Assembly: GCA_963922205.1 (NCBI GenBank)
Contig: CAWUHX010000316.1
Coordinates: 186,001-250,000, forward strand
Direction of reading: 5' to 3'
Source: Romanomermis culicivorax
Taxonomy: Eukaryota > Nematoda > Enoplea > Mermithida > Mermithidae
DNA: 64,000 bases
In this document: positions 54,822 to 64,000 of the stretch, one piece after another
Position numbering within the stretch: position 1 is the stretch's first letter
How the letters are laid out: each line of letters starts with the position of its first letter
Made by a program: the position numbers and the translations under genes
Notes under the pieces: model-generated
The model's database searches: none
Told to the model about the DNA's origin: nothing
What the model saw: only the letters and a program-made list of their open reading frames with translations

Positions 54822-55846
54822 CACCGTTTTTTTTTCCTCAAATGGGGTCTTTTGAGGAAAAAAATTTCGAAATGAGGAAAAAAATTTTGGGTATGGTTCT
54901 CATTGTGGAAAAAATTTTGGGGAACTCTAAACCGAAAAGATGCGTTTTCGTGGACTTTAAAAGGTCAAAATCTCAAAATTTTCCGGCGCTTCGCGCCGGT
55001 CATGGGTATAATTATAACTATGTTCTATCAGGCGCGGCCGTTAGCATATCTACTTCGACTTACTAATTAATGCTCAACAGTTTCTATCAATCAAGTTAGC
55101 TCGTTTCGTTTTCTAATCGTTTAGAGTCAATTATGTCGCCGAAAATAGAGATTTTCCATCAAGTCTCTCAATTTTTTCTCTCGAAGATTGGAATTTTTTA
55201 AACGTTTGCAATCTGAACTTTTGCGTTTATTGAAGGTGAAAATTGAAGACATTACTCTAGAACGCGATTTTAAAACATTTGTTCACGAATTATCTGTTGG
55301 AGAGATTTATTTTTCAGCGTTTTAGAATACAAAAACCCGAAAATTTTTCCGGCGCTTCTCGCCGGAATGGGGAGCAAATTACACTTCATCAGTCTGATTT
55401 TAATTTATTTCCCAACGTTATGAAGGTTCATTTTCCAGCGTTTTAGAAAGTAAAAATCCAGAAATTTTTCCGGCGTTCCGCGCCGGAACAAGAACTAAAT
55501 AAAATTAGATGATTCTAATCGGAATCACAGAAATGTTGATAGCGGATAAATTCATGAGAACTCTACCGTTTACTTGCTTTATCCGCTCCTATAGAACACC
55601 AATATAATCTTGATGAGCTCATTTTGACTAACATAACCAGAATTTTCTCAATTTTTTTCCTCATTTTTGCAGGTTTCTGACTACAAATACAACAAAATGC
55701 TTGGGTATGCTCCTAAAATGCACAAAAAAGCATCCGTAGCCACGTTATAAGCATTTTTAAAAATGTGGAAAATTTTCGGAAAATGAGGAAAAAAATTTTG
55801 GGTCCGGTTCTCATGTGGAAAAAATCTTCGAGGAAAAAAAACGGTG
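54822..55846 (+). mobile_element. Complete family B element (B5), TSD ATTTAGCC
   Basis: 1025-bp reference copy: CACCGTTTTTTTTTCC to AAAAAAACGGTG, flanked by perfect ATTTAGCC (54814-54821 and 55847-55854). It shows the three GGCGC(T/A)...GCGCC palindromes and GGCGCGGCCGTTAGCATATC of the family. Both ends carry GAGGAAAAAA repeats. The frame at 54842-55066 is not conserved across copies. Confidence 0.95.
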
Positions 55847-55968
55847 ATTTAGCCGTTTTGCGTTTTTGACCAGAGGTGGACTCGAGTGCATCTAGCCATT
55901 TTGTGGGTTTCGGCTAGATGGACTTGAGTTCATTCAGCTATTTTGTGGGTTTTGGAGCCACCGCCGCC

Positions 55969-56747
55969 CACTGTTTTTTTCCACATTTGCACTATAATGT
56001 GGAAAAAAAATCTGGAATGTGGAAAAAATGTTTGAGGTCTTTCCACAAATGTGGAAGAAAAATTTGGAGTTTTCATATTGAAAAGATGCATTTTGGGAGG
56101 TTCAAATCTCAAAATTTTCCGGCGCTCCGCGCCGATTATAACTTTAATAATCATCATTATTTATTCAGTAGCTCAGGCGCGGCTATTATCATGTCAACCT
56201 TCATTTATCACTTATCTATAATAGTTTTCATCATCTTGAACGTATATCTCATGTTTTAATTGGTAATCTTCATGATATTTAAGGAAGATTCGCATTTTTT
56301 CCTTTTGAGAAAGATCAATACGTCATGTCTCTATGCTTTTTGATGCGATTATTTCTTTGGTAACGTAAAATCAATTCAAAAGCTTCATGGAAATATCTTT
56401 CGGAAATTCATACTCTTCTTACTCATATATTTTCGACCAAGTTCATGAGAGTTTACAAATAAATTACAGATTTTAAAATTTTTCAAGTAAAATTCTAGAA
56501 ATTACGACTGTTGAACACAAAATTGGAATCTAATTCTTGAAATAAATGTTCGAAAATTGATTTTCCAGCGTCCCAGAATGTCAATATACCCACAAAATTT
56601 TCCGGCGCTCTGCGCCGGAAAGATTACCATCTTTTTTGGGCTTTCACTTGCCATCAGAGGACTTGACCATCGATTTCTCATGTAATTCAAAGTCAATTAT
56701 GCTCTTGGATAGTTTGCTAGAAAATTTGTTCCACAATGCTAGTAGAT
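55969..56747 (+). repeat. Family C repeat (C4)
   Basis: Starts CACTGTTTTTTTCCACATTTG and carries GCGCTCCGCGCC and GGCGCGGCTATTATCATG, parallel to family B. It ends by about 56747 where LINE X3 begins. The CACTG terminus suggests the intact family C left end. Confidence 0.7.
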
Positions 56748-57186
56748 TAGGCTTTAAAGCCGAGCATTTCAATTTTAATGAATTAACCTCCTATTTGGAA
56801 TCCTTCTCTAATGGGTGAAATACAAAGCGTAGAGAAAGTTCAGAGGTGGTTCACAAAACGATTATATGGTTTAAACTCTAGGAATTATCAAGAAGAGTCC
56901 GCCAGTCTGCATTCTCTTGAATTTAGGAGAACTATAACTGATTTATGCTATGTTTATTCTATAATCTGTAACAGCATTCTGGACTCAAATAATTTTTTTG
57001 TATACAGTAAATTTAATTATCGTATTAACAATCCATATAAATTATATGAGACAAAATTTCGTACACGATTACTTGAAAAAGATTTTTGTAATAGATATAT
57101 TGACACGTGGAATATGTTACCTAGTCATGTTACATCTGCCGTTAATGTTCATGTATTTAAAAAACGATGCATTGCGTTTTTGAGCT
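56748..57186 (+). pseudogene. 3' end of a non-LTR retrotransposon (LINE X3)
   Basis: Frames read KAEHFNFNELTSYLESFSNG, then IQSVEKVQRWFTKRLYGLNS, SLEFRRTITDLCYVYSII and KDFCNRYIDTWNMLPSHVTS. This is the region after the RT domain, parallel to X2 (VGKVQRRFTKRLFG, LRNIDVWNSSPND). It is 5'-truncated with at least one frameshift at about 56814. Its end merges into a family A element. Confidence 0.75.
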
Positions 57187-57189
57187 TAT

Positions 57190-57487
57190 ATCCGTTCGAC
57201 TTTTTTGGGGCTTTTTCGACCCTCCCCCCCCAACTAGTCGGACCTATTACAGGTTTGGGGTGGTGTGGTCCCAACATTTCCAAAATTTCGGGGAGGGGGG
57301 TCGAAAAAACCCCAAAAAGTCGAAAAAATTGTGAAAATTTCCCAAAAAAAGGCACTTTTTTCCTCATTTTTCCGACTTTGGGGGGGGGGGGGGGAATTGG
57401 GGGTGGGGGTCCCGTCCCGACATTTGAGTATAGGGTCCGACCATGTTGGAGTTGGGGCCCGCCAACCTCCCTCCAATTACAGGTATG
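57190..57487 (+). mobile_element. Diverged family A element
   Basis: CGACTTTTTTGGGGCTTTTTCGACC, CTAGTCGGACCTATTACAGG, CCGACCATGTTGG and a right end CAATTACAGGTATG at 57487. The left end is lost in LINE X3. The frames through 57149-57597 are artefacts. Confidence 0.6.
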
Positions 57488-57725
57488 TTGTGGATAGATG
57501 TTTCATACTTATGTTCTTTTTTGGCAAATTTAACGAAAAGCAACATTTTTCTCGGTTATTTTCGCAGAATGATTTTGCGATCTTTAAAACATTCTGAAAT
57601 TTGTGTGATTAGAACATTGAAGAATTGAAATTATTGGTTGCTTTTCATAGTTTTTGAATTGTAGTCTGCCCGACTAAAAATTCATTGAATTCACTGAAAA
57701 ATTAAAATTTCCGTCTACGAAACAA
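57488..57725 (+). repeat. Family H fragment (H7)
   Basis: Contains TTTTTGAATTGTAGTCTGCCC and AATTCACTGAAAAATTAAAA as in H1. It is truncated by A-type sequence after about 57720. Confidence 0.6.
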
Positions 57726-57765
57726 ACCCCCAACTTGGTCGAACCCTATACCCGAATGTTGGGAC

Positions 57766-58721
57766 CAGGCCCGTAACTAGGGGGGGGGGGATAGGGGGAA
57801 TTCCCCCCTGAAATGAAATCCGAAAAAAAATTTTTAGCATATCTGATCGAGCGCATATATGCGAACAAGTGACTACTCTTGGCACCTGTGAATTTTTTTT
57901 TTATTCCTTTATTGAATCATAAAAATGAAGGGTTAAAGGTACAAATATTATATTTTATAATAAAATTTGCATGTCTAACAGTGTAATGCATTTGTTGAAT
58001 ATTGATTGGCTTTCATTTCGCTGTTTCCTACATAATATTACGCTTTTTCTTGCTGTACGTATTTTATAATTTGAGTTGAATGTATATTAGGGGTTGAAGT
58101 TTATGAAAATTTTTTCGGGATTGTTTCAACTTTTGAATCTAGTACAATATGAAGCGTATCACTAGCTATTTTACATCTTCAAATTTAAACAACAAACGTC
58201 AATGTGTAGCATCAAATTCAGCTTCTTCAGGTGAATCTAGTGCTGCGAATGATTCTCAAAAACCTTCAGAATCAACAGGTTAGTTAGAATAAAATTGTAT
58301 CATCGTTCTAATGAGTTAAAATTTATTTAAATATTAATCCAGTTGTAACACTAGCGTCAACTACCGCTTCTACAGAATCGTCTACGCCAGCAGACCTTTC
58401 AGTAGCATCATCAGCAGGTTAGTTTGATTCAAATAATAAATTTCGATGCACAATGAATTATAATATAAATTTTGATCTTGAGTTTTCTCAATTATGTATT
58501 TTAAATATAGCGTTTCAAGAAATTTTTCGAGCACTAACAGTGCTAAAAATTTATTTTTTCTGGGGCTTCACCCCAGACCCCACCAGGGGGCGCTTCAGCG
58601 CGCCACCCTGGACCCCTCAGCCTTCTGGTCGGTCGCTGCGTGACCTTCATTCGCCGAGTTTTGAGTAAGTCAAAACATTTTGGTGATTCCCCCCTGAAAA
58701 AAATTCCTAGTTACAGGCCTG
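57766..58721 (+). mobile_element. hAT-like element Q1, TSD GTTGGGAC
   Basis: 956-bp element with ends CAGGCCCGTAACTAGGGG and CCTAGTTACAGGCCTG, flanked by perfect GTTGGGAC (57758-57765 and 58722-58729). Subterminal GGAATTCCCCCCTGAAA occurs at both ends. It holds only the first part of a transposase gene, so it is an internally deleted derivative. It is itself inserted in family A sequence. Confidence 0.95.
58149..58417 (+). pseudogene. N-terminal exons of a hAT (TTF/ZMYM1-type) transposase in Q1
   Basis: Exon 1 (58149-58278) encodes MKRITSYFTSSNLNNKRQCV then Ser-rich sequence to SEST. Exon 2 (58343-58417) gives VVTLASTTASTESSTPADLS. Donors are AACAG/GTTAGT and AGCAG/GTTAGT; the junction phase matches. 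MKRxxSYF plus a Ser/Thr-rich tail is the usual start of TTF-type hAT transposases. No zinc finger or catalytic domain follows, because the rest is deleted. Confidence 0.55.
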
Positions 58722-58763
58722 GTTGGGACCCCCACGCACAACTTGGTCAACCCTATACCCAAT

Positions 58764-58952
58764 CGTACCTGTAATTCGGGGGGTTGGTAGGGACCCGACA
58801 ACCATATGCCCAACCCCCCCAGTTTGGAAAAAATGGGCAAAAAAGTGTATGTTTTTTGCCTTTTTTGGGAAAAGTTTCGACTTTTTTCGACCCCCTCCCC
58901 CAAAATTTCGGATTTACCCCCACCCCAACTGGTCGGACCTCTTACAGGTATG
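58764..58952 (+). mobile_element. Family A MITE (A14)
   Basis: 189 bp from CGTACCTGTAATTCGGGG to CTTACAGGTATG, flanked by TACCCAAT and TACCCAAC (one mismatch). Its target is older A-type sequence (CAACTTGGTCAACCC), so A copies insert into A copies. Confidence 0.8.
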
Positions 58953-59159
58953 TACCCAACCCGCCCAGTGTTTTTTTTGCTGAAAAATTTTCGCCCCATT
59001 TGAGGAAAAACTCCAAAAATTTTTTCCTCATGAGGAAAAAATCAATTTTTCAAATTTCCTTGCTTTCAAATCACTCAAAATAATTTCTGATGTGTTTTTT
59101 GAATGTTTCTATTTAACTTGCATCTTATTCTTCCAATAAACCGACATTTTTTGTAGAAG

Positions 59160-60010
59160 GTTTCTAGCTATGACCTTATAGATAAGTATTCATGTGAGTT
59201 TACATCAGCCAAGCAAGAGAATATTTCAACGGCATAACATTTAATTCTCATATTTCTTTGACGACATAAAAGAACCTAACTTTGACATAACAAGTAAATC
59301 AATCAAACAGTAAACTTTGATAAAAAGATAACGATGAAAAATTAAATCTTAAAACTGATTCTGAACAGCTGACAATATGACATATGAACTTGACCACAGG
59401 GCTTTTTGTCTGCACATAGGCCAGGTTCCAATGTGCAACTTGGGGAAAATTTTGGCTGCACAGATAAATTTTTCGTTGTTCACTCAAATTCAATGAATTA
59501 GCTTAAATTTTATCGGAAAAACCACCAAGGGTTAGTTTTCTTCTATTTCATTTGATTCGCGTCGGTTTCAGATTTTTAAAATCAAATTTTCTGAGTTTTG
59601 AAGAGAAAATGAAAAGATTGGTAAGACGCCGAACATTTCTCAGGGATTTTGATATACTAGAACGCTGCAAAATGAACCTTTTCAATTTTTATTTCCTAGA
59701 CTGGACTACAATTCAGAAACTAGGAAAGCAATCAAGAATTCTAATTCTTCAACCAGCAAGAATTCCCACTTGGACACAAAATGTTTTAGACACACAAATG
59801 TGAGAGTCTTTTTAAAGACTGCAAAAAGACTTCGGGAAAATAACCGAGAAAAATCTTGATTTTCGTCAAATTCTCAAAAAACGACACAGGATCAAACATT
59901 TATACAAAATATATTGATAATTAAAAGCTATAAGCATTAGCTAGAATGATATTTTCTAACCCCGCACTGGAATCATTACAGAAAAATTATTAAATAATTT
60001 CAACAATTTT
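59160..60010 (-). repeat. Family H repeat with flank (H6), inverted partner of 3430-4760
   Basis: CAGGGCTTTTTGTCTGCAC at 59397 and interior ATTTTAGACACACAAATGTGAG and GTCTTTTTAAAGACTGC match H1 in reverse. The homology continues past the CAGGGC end into TGGTCAAGTTCATA-type flank, so a larger unit was duplicated. Confidence 0.65.
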
Positions 60011-60166
60011 CAATTTTATAACGCGTAAAATGCACCTATGAACAGAAAACCATCAAAAAGTTTTTCCTCAAATTGATGCCTAAGTACAAAAAAATTTTTC
60101 TCAATTCCAAAAAAATTGCTCAAAAGTGGTCGATTGAGGAAAAAACTGTGAACACCCCCCCCCATA

Positions 60167-60634
60167 CATACATGTAACGGAGCCCCGAGGTCTGGGGGGT
60201 TGGGCCACTTTTTTGGGGCCGGGGTGAGTAATTCCCAAAATTTTGGGTGGAGGGGTCTCTGAAGGAAAAAAATTCGATTTTTTCACGCAAAAAGTCCGAA
60301 AACAGTTCAAAAAATAGTAATTTTTGTCTAAAAAATGTATTTCTGGCGCGAAGCGCCGAGAAAATTGACGTTTTTGACCATTTTTTGTTCAAAAATTGAC
60401 ATTTTTTAATCAAAAAATGGACATTTTTTCGACCAAAAGTATGGGGGTCCCTAGGGCTACCCTATGGGGGTCCCTAGGCTAGCCATAGGATTGGAAAAGT
60501 ATGGGGGTCCCTAGGCTAGCCATAGGATTGGAAAATCCTTGGGGGGGGGGGGCGGTCGCCCAATGGCTAGCCATATGGTCGGCGATTTCTGGGGGGGGGG
60601 GTTCCATAGCACTTCCCCTCCAATCACATGTATG
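60167..60634 (+). mobile_element. Family A element, CATACATG form (A10), TSD CCCCCATA
   Basis: 468 bp from CATACATGTAACGGAGCCC to CAATCACATGTATG, flanked by perfect CCCCCATA (60159-60166 and 60635-60642). It contains GGCGCGAAGCGCC and a direct duplication of GTATGGGGGTCCCTAGGCTAG (three copies at about 60440-60520). It is the full-length guide to A6. Confidence 0.95.
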
Positions 60635-60642
60635 CCCCCATA

Positions 60643-60960
60643 CATACCGGTAAGAGGTCCGACCAGTTGGGGGGGAGGGTAAACCCAAAATTTTGGGTGG
60701 GGGTCCCAACATTTTCGAAATTTTGGGGAGGGGGGTCGATAAATCCCCAGAAAAGTCGAAAAAATTTCGAAAATTTTCCCGAAAAAGGCTAAAAAAAGCC
60801 ACTTTTTTCCTAATTTTTTACCATTTTTCCGAGTTTGGGGGGTGGGGTTGTGTATAGGGTTCACCAAGTTGGGGGTGGGGTCCCGACATTTGGGTATAGG
60901 GTTCAACCAAGTTGGGGGTGGGTGTCCTCCCCAACGCTCCCCCCTCCAATAACAGGTATG
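60643..60960 (+). mobile_element. Family A element (A11), next to A10
   Basis: 318 bp from CATACCGGTAAGAGGTCCG to AATAACAGGTATG. Flanks CCCCCATA and CCCCCAAA differ at one base. It shares its left 8-bp flank with the A10 right TSD, so the two insertions abut exactly. Confidence 0.85.
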
Positions 60961-61156
60961 CCCCCAAACTATGAAAAATTGGAAAAGATTAGGAAAAAAA
61001 TGGCTTTTTTGCCTTTTTTGAGAAAATTTTCGATTTTTTTTGGACTTTTTTGGGGTCTTTTCGACCACCCTCCCCAAAATTTTGGAAATTTCGGGACCAC
61101 CACCCCGAAATTTTCGGTTTACTTCCTACCAACTGGTCGGGCTTCTTACAGGTATG
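60961..61156 (+). mobile_element. Family A right half
   Basis: GAAAAAATGGC, CGATTTTTTTTGGACTTTTTTG, CCAACTGGTCGGGCTTCTTACAGGTATG. The left end is missing, so A11 probably inserted into this older copy. Confidence 0.7.
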
Positions 61157-61462
61157 ATTCTAGTCTCCGACATCGCGCCTTGGGCGCGATACCGGAAACC
61201 TGACTATTTCGAGTGAGGCCTGAAACATCAGGAAAACTTCAGTTTAAATGGCGGCAAACATCGGGCACCGATTTATGGGGGTTGAATTAGGGAGAAAATG
61301 GATGTTATTAATGCTTTTTTGCAGTGATGTTGTGGAGTTTTTGTCTTTTTTTCTTAATTTTCACGAAAAACTTGATTTGGGGTTTTCCATAATGCTGGAA
61401 ACGATTCTAAACTCGAAATTGGCGCTGATGAACTCAACTGGTCAAAAAGTCGAGAAAACACA

Positions 61463-61494
61463 AGGTTTAGGCTTAGGTTCAGGCTTAAGCTTAG
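61463..61494 (+). repeat. TTAGG-like hexamer repeat, left part
   Basis: GGTTTAGGCTTAGGTTCAGG and AAGCTTA units, the same as the array at 62868-63160. It is separated from it by LINE X2, so one array has been split by the LINE. Confidence 0.8.
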
Positions 61495-62866
61495 AAAGAA
61501 AGAAGAAATTTATTAAATGCGAATAAGTACAAGTGTAAATACGATTAATACAGAAAAGCTCATGGACGTGACAAAAGCACGTGCGAATTGAGCTTTAAAA
61601 AATGACTTAATTTAGACCGAAAACAGGGCATATTTTTCGAACAAATGATATCATTGGGTGAGGAATTCCAAACATCAATATTTCGCAAGCAAAAATCATG
61701 TTTCAAATCATTAGAGTTATATTTCGATTTATACAATTTAAATAAGTTGGACGCGCGATAATTGAACGGACTCAAGGTGAAAAATAAATCAGGTGGAATA
61801 ACTTTAAATTTCAAAATTAAGAACATGTAAGATAGGTCGATACACGTACGTCTAAGAGCAAGGTCATCAAGGCCAGACTTGTCGAGGCGCTCCTTATAGC
61901 TTAAACCTTTATAACCAAAAAGTCTTTTTGTAAACCTTCGTTGAACTTTTCCTACCAATTTAATATCCCCAAGCAGACAAGGATTCCAGAGTGGTGAACC
62001 ATATTCCAGAATAGGGAGAACACAGGATTTAAAAGCCCCGATTTTTAATTCATTGAAGTTAGAGTGAAAACATTTTAAGATCAAATTTGCGACCCTAATT
62101 TTTCATTGAACATAACACCAAGATCCTTCATCTCTGAAACAGTAGGAATCAGAAAATCGTTTATATAATACTCAACTTTGGGGTTATTACTCCCAAAATG
62201 CAGAACAGAGCATTTTTCCAGGGAAATAGATAATTGCCATTTCAATGACCATTCATAAACTTTGACAAGATCACCTTGTAGTACTTCAGCATTTTCCGTG
62301 GCATTGAATATTTTCACATCATCAGCAAAAACAAATTTCACTGCTAATACCATCAAATATATCATTTATGAAAATTAAGAACAATGTTGGTCCCAATACA
62401 CTACCCTGAGGAACCCCACTAGTAACCATACATGAACGTGGGGGGGGGTTTGGGGGAGTTTTGACCCCCAGCAGATTTTTATTGACCCCCAGCAGATTCT
62501 TGCTGACCCCCAGCAGATTTGACTCAACTAGTTTATGATTGAGAAGTTGACGAAGGAAAATGAGCAAGAGAGAAGAGAAAGTCGTCATAAAAATGGAAAT
62601 GGTGCTGTAGTTTAATAATTTTTCTAAACAAAGCATATACTTGATTCCAAAGGAGTAACATTAAAACTTCAAAAAGTGCTGTCTAAGCAAATTATTTCTC
62701 ATATCTGACTAATATAGTTGTGAAAATATGCTGTTTGGACGTTAGAAGACCTTTCTAAGACCTTTTTTCATTATCAATAACGAAAAAAAAATTTGTATTC
62801 CACCCCCTGTCCTGTCTGACCCCCAGCAGAATTTCTATGCTGTGCATGTATGCTAGTAACCCAAAT
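61495..62866 (-). pseudogene. 5'-truncated non-LTR retrotransposon (LINE X2), split by K2
   Basis: Minus-strand pieces in order: VTSGVPQGSVLGPTLFLIFI, then after a frameshift FADDVKIF (RT catalytic box intact), QLSISLEKCSVLHFG, then after another frameshift SCVLPILEYGSPLWNP, VGKVQRRFTKRLFG and LRNIDVWNSSPNDI. This is the RT-to-C-terminus part of a Jockey/CR1-like LINE. The 3' end is A/T-rich (AATAAATTTCTTCTTTC). The 5' end stops within about 15 bp beyond K2. At least two frameshifts. Confidence 0.85.
62427..62852 (+). mobile_element. Family K element (K2), TSD CTAGTAAC
   Basis: 426-bp copy of K1: CATACATGAACGTGGGGG to CTGTGCATGTATG, flanked by perfect CTAGTAAC (62419-62426 and 62853-62860). 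The triple TTGACCCCCAGCAGATT repeat is conserved. It interrupts the LINE X2 reverse transcriptase. Confidence 0.95.
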
Positions 62867-62867
62867 T

Positions 62868-63160
62868 GGCTTAGGTTCAGGCTTGGGCTTAGGTTCACGC
62901 TTAGGCTTGGGTTCAGGCTTAGGCTTAGGTTCACACTTGGGCTTAGGCTTAGGTTCACGCTTAGGCTTAGGTTCAGGCTTAGTTTTAGGTTCAGGCATAG
63001 ACTTTGGCTAAGGTTCATGCTTAGCCTTAGGCTCAGGCTTAGGCGTACGTTCATGCTTAGGCTTAGGTTCAGGCTTATGCTTAGGGCCAGGCTAAGGCTT
63101 AGGTTCAGGCATAGGTCTAGGTTCAAGCCTTAGTTTAGGTTCCGGCTTAGGCTCAGGCAT
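62868..63160 (+). repeat. Hexamer array of GGCTTA/GGTTCA (TTAGG-like)
   Basis: About 290 bp of six-base units GGCTTA, GGTTCA, GGCTCA and variants, so the pentamer TTAGG recurs every 6-12 bp. Because six is a multiple of three, both strands stay open (Leu/Ser/Asn and Arg/Leu repeats, Pro/Lys/Glu in another frame), which explains the apparent proteins here. They are not genes. Confidence 0.9.
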
Positions 63161-63385
63161 GTAGAGGTTACATTTTCAGATATTGCAATTCTAGTGGTGA
63201 AAACTGTCTACTTTTGCTCATTTGCACAATTTGTGTTTTTCGAATTTTTGACCACTGGAGTTCATGAGTGCCAGTTATTTCGAATTCAGAATCGAGTGTA
63301 GCATCACGGGAAACCTCATTAACCGGGTTTTCGTGAAAAATGAGAAAACACCGTAAACTTGAATTATTCCAAAGTTGAAATTAAA

Positions 63386-63758
63386 CATACCTAGAATCGG
63401 GAAGAGGTTGGGGGGACCCTCACCCCCAACTTGGTCGAACCCTATACCCAAATGTTGGGACCCCCACCCCCAAGTTGGTCAACCCTATCCCCAACTCCCC
63501 CCTAAACTCGGAAAAACTGGGAAAAAATTAGAAAAAAGTGTCTTTTTGGCCTCTTTTGGGAAAACTTTCAAAAATTTTTCGACCTTTTTGGGAGTTTTTC
63601 GACCCCCCTCCACAAAATTTTGGAAATGTTGGGACCCACACGCCAAAATTTTGGAAATGTTGGGACCCCCACCCCAAAATGTTGGAAATGTTGGGACCCC
63701 CACCCCAAAATTTCGGGTTTACCCTCGCGCCCATCGGGTTGGACCTCTTACAGGTATG
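63386..63758 (+). mobile_element. Family A element (A12), TSD AAATTAAA
   Basis: 373 bp from CATACCTAGAATCGGG to CTTACAGGTATG, flanked by perfect AAATTAAA (63378-63385 and 63759-63766). At 63600-63715 it carries about four tandem units of roughly 32 bp (TTGGAAATGTTGGGACCCCC), which explains the repetitive Gly/Asn/Phe-rich frames. Confidence 0.95.
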
Positions 63759-63766
63759 AAATTAAA

Positions 63767-64000
63767 GATTCATTTTCCAGTCTTCTACAATTTAAAAATC
63801 CCAGAAAAATTTTCAGCGCTGCGCGCCGAACAAGTTACTCATACCAATCTTTTCATTTTCTATGCACCAGAAGACCTTTTTGACGGCAGACTTTTTCTTC
63901 TAAATTTGCGGAAAAAGCTCAAAGCTAAAAAATACAGAAAAAATTGTGCCTGCGTTTGGTACGTACGTACAGCCGATTGTATAATAACCTCCCGTCGTAA
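63767..64000 (+). repeat. Family H fragment, then unrecognised end of window
   Basis: TTCATTTTCCAG, AAAATTTTCAGCGCTGCGCGCC and AACAAGTTACTCATACC match H1-type sequence. After about 63900 nothing is recognised. Confidence 0.5.

Noticed and set aside
62755..63133. Overlapping long frames on both strands with Leu/Ser/Asn, Pro/Lys/Glu and Arg/Leu repeats
   Set aside because: They are produced by the six-base repeat array, which stays open in several frames; no start context or conservation.
1..64000. CRISPR arrays, bacterial operons or tRNA/rRNA genes
   Set aside because: Direct repeats found are transposon parts or minisatellites without regular spacers; no ribosomal or tRNA-like sequence was recognised by eye, though a tRNA scan could not be run.

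Overview
This is eukaryotic DNA: AT-rich, with long introns, spliceable coding fragments and dense DNA transposons and LINE relics. A conserved metazoan gene plus (TTAGG)-like sequence points to an arthropod, probably an insect. The species cannot be named from the sequence, and no bacterial or organellar features are visible.

Only one host gene is convincingly present: a six-exon homologue of AKAP17A (XE7/SFRS17A), an RNA-recognition-motif splicing factor and PKA anchor. It lies on the + strand from 22697 to 49368. All exon junctions keep frame and give a 519-residue protein. Its first intron (23181-47031, 23.9 kb) is a transposon dump; the other four introns are 79-546 bp.

Nearly everything else is mobile DNA, much of it nested with boundaries that can be read from 8-bp target-site duplications (TSDs). 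Working labels: family A, short GC-rich MITEs with termini CATACCTGTA...TACAGGTATG; K, a related long form starting CATACATG; B, about 1.0 kb with ends CACCGTTTTT...AACGGTG; C, a diverged B-like repeat; M, hAT-like, CAGGGTT...AACCCTG, with hATC-domain relics; N, hAT-like MITE, CAGGTCCGTATCTAG; D, TAGTGATGTGC with GGATATCCGG; F, P, Q, R, S and U, single hAT-like elements; G, CATGGCCGTGCGCA; H, an older repeat that hosts many of the others.

Layout: 1-10.6 kb, nested A/B/H/M/N/G repeats and a LINE 3' end. 10.9-18.6 kb, one degenerate L1/Tx1-like LINE carrying a NADAR-like ORF upstream of its endonuclease region, broken by G2 (with B2 inside), D1 and A7 (with F1 inside). 19.2-22.0 kb, a pogo/Tigger-like transposon with a three-exon, doubly broken transposase. 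22.7-49.4 kb, AKAP17A; its first intron holds a K element, a PIF/Harbinger relic, a self-nested B pair, two long inverted repeats, a mariner/Tc1-type (DD37E) element and a multi-level nest (D2 > A6 > P1 > C2/M3). 49.6-64 kb, hAT R1, A arrays, B5, C4, two LINE 3' fragments, Q1 with the start of a transposase gene, and a LINE sitting in a TTAGG-like hexamer array.

The transposases that can be read are inactivated by stops, frameshifts or truncation, so the window records past insertions. Sharp TSDs on many A, B, K, M and hAT copies suggest these families moved relatively recently.
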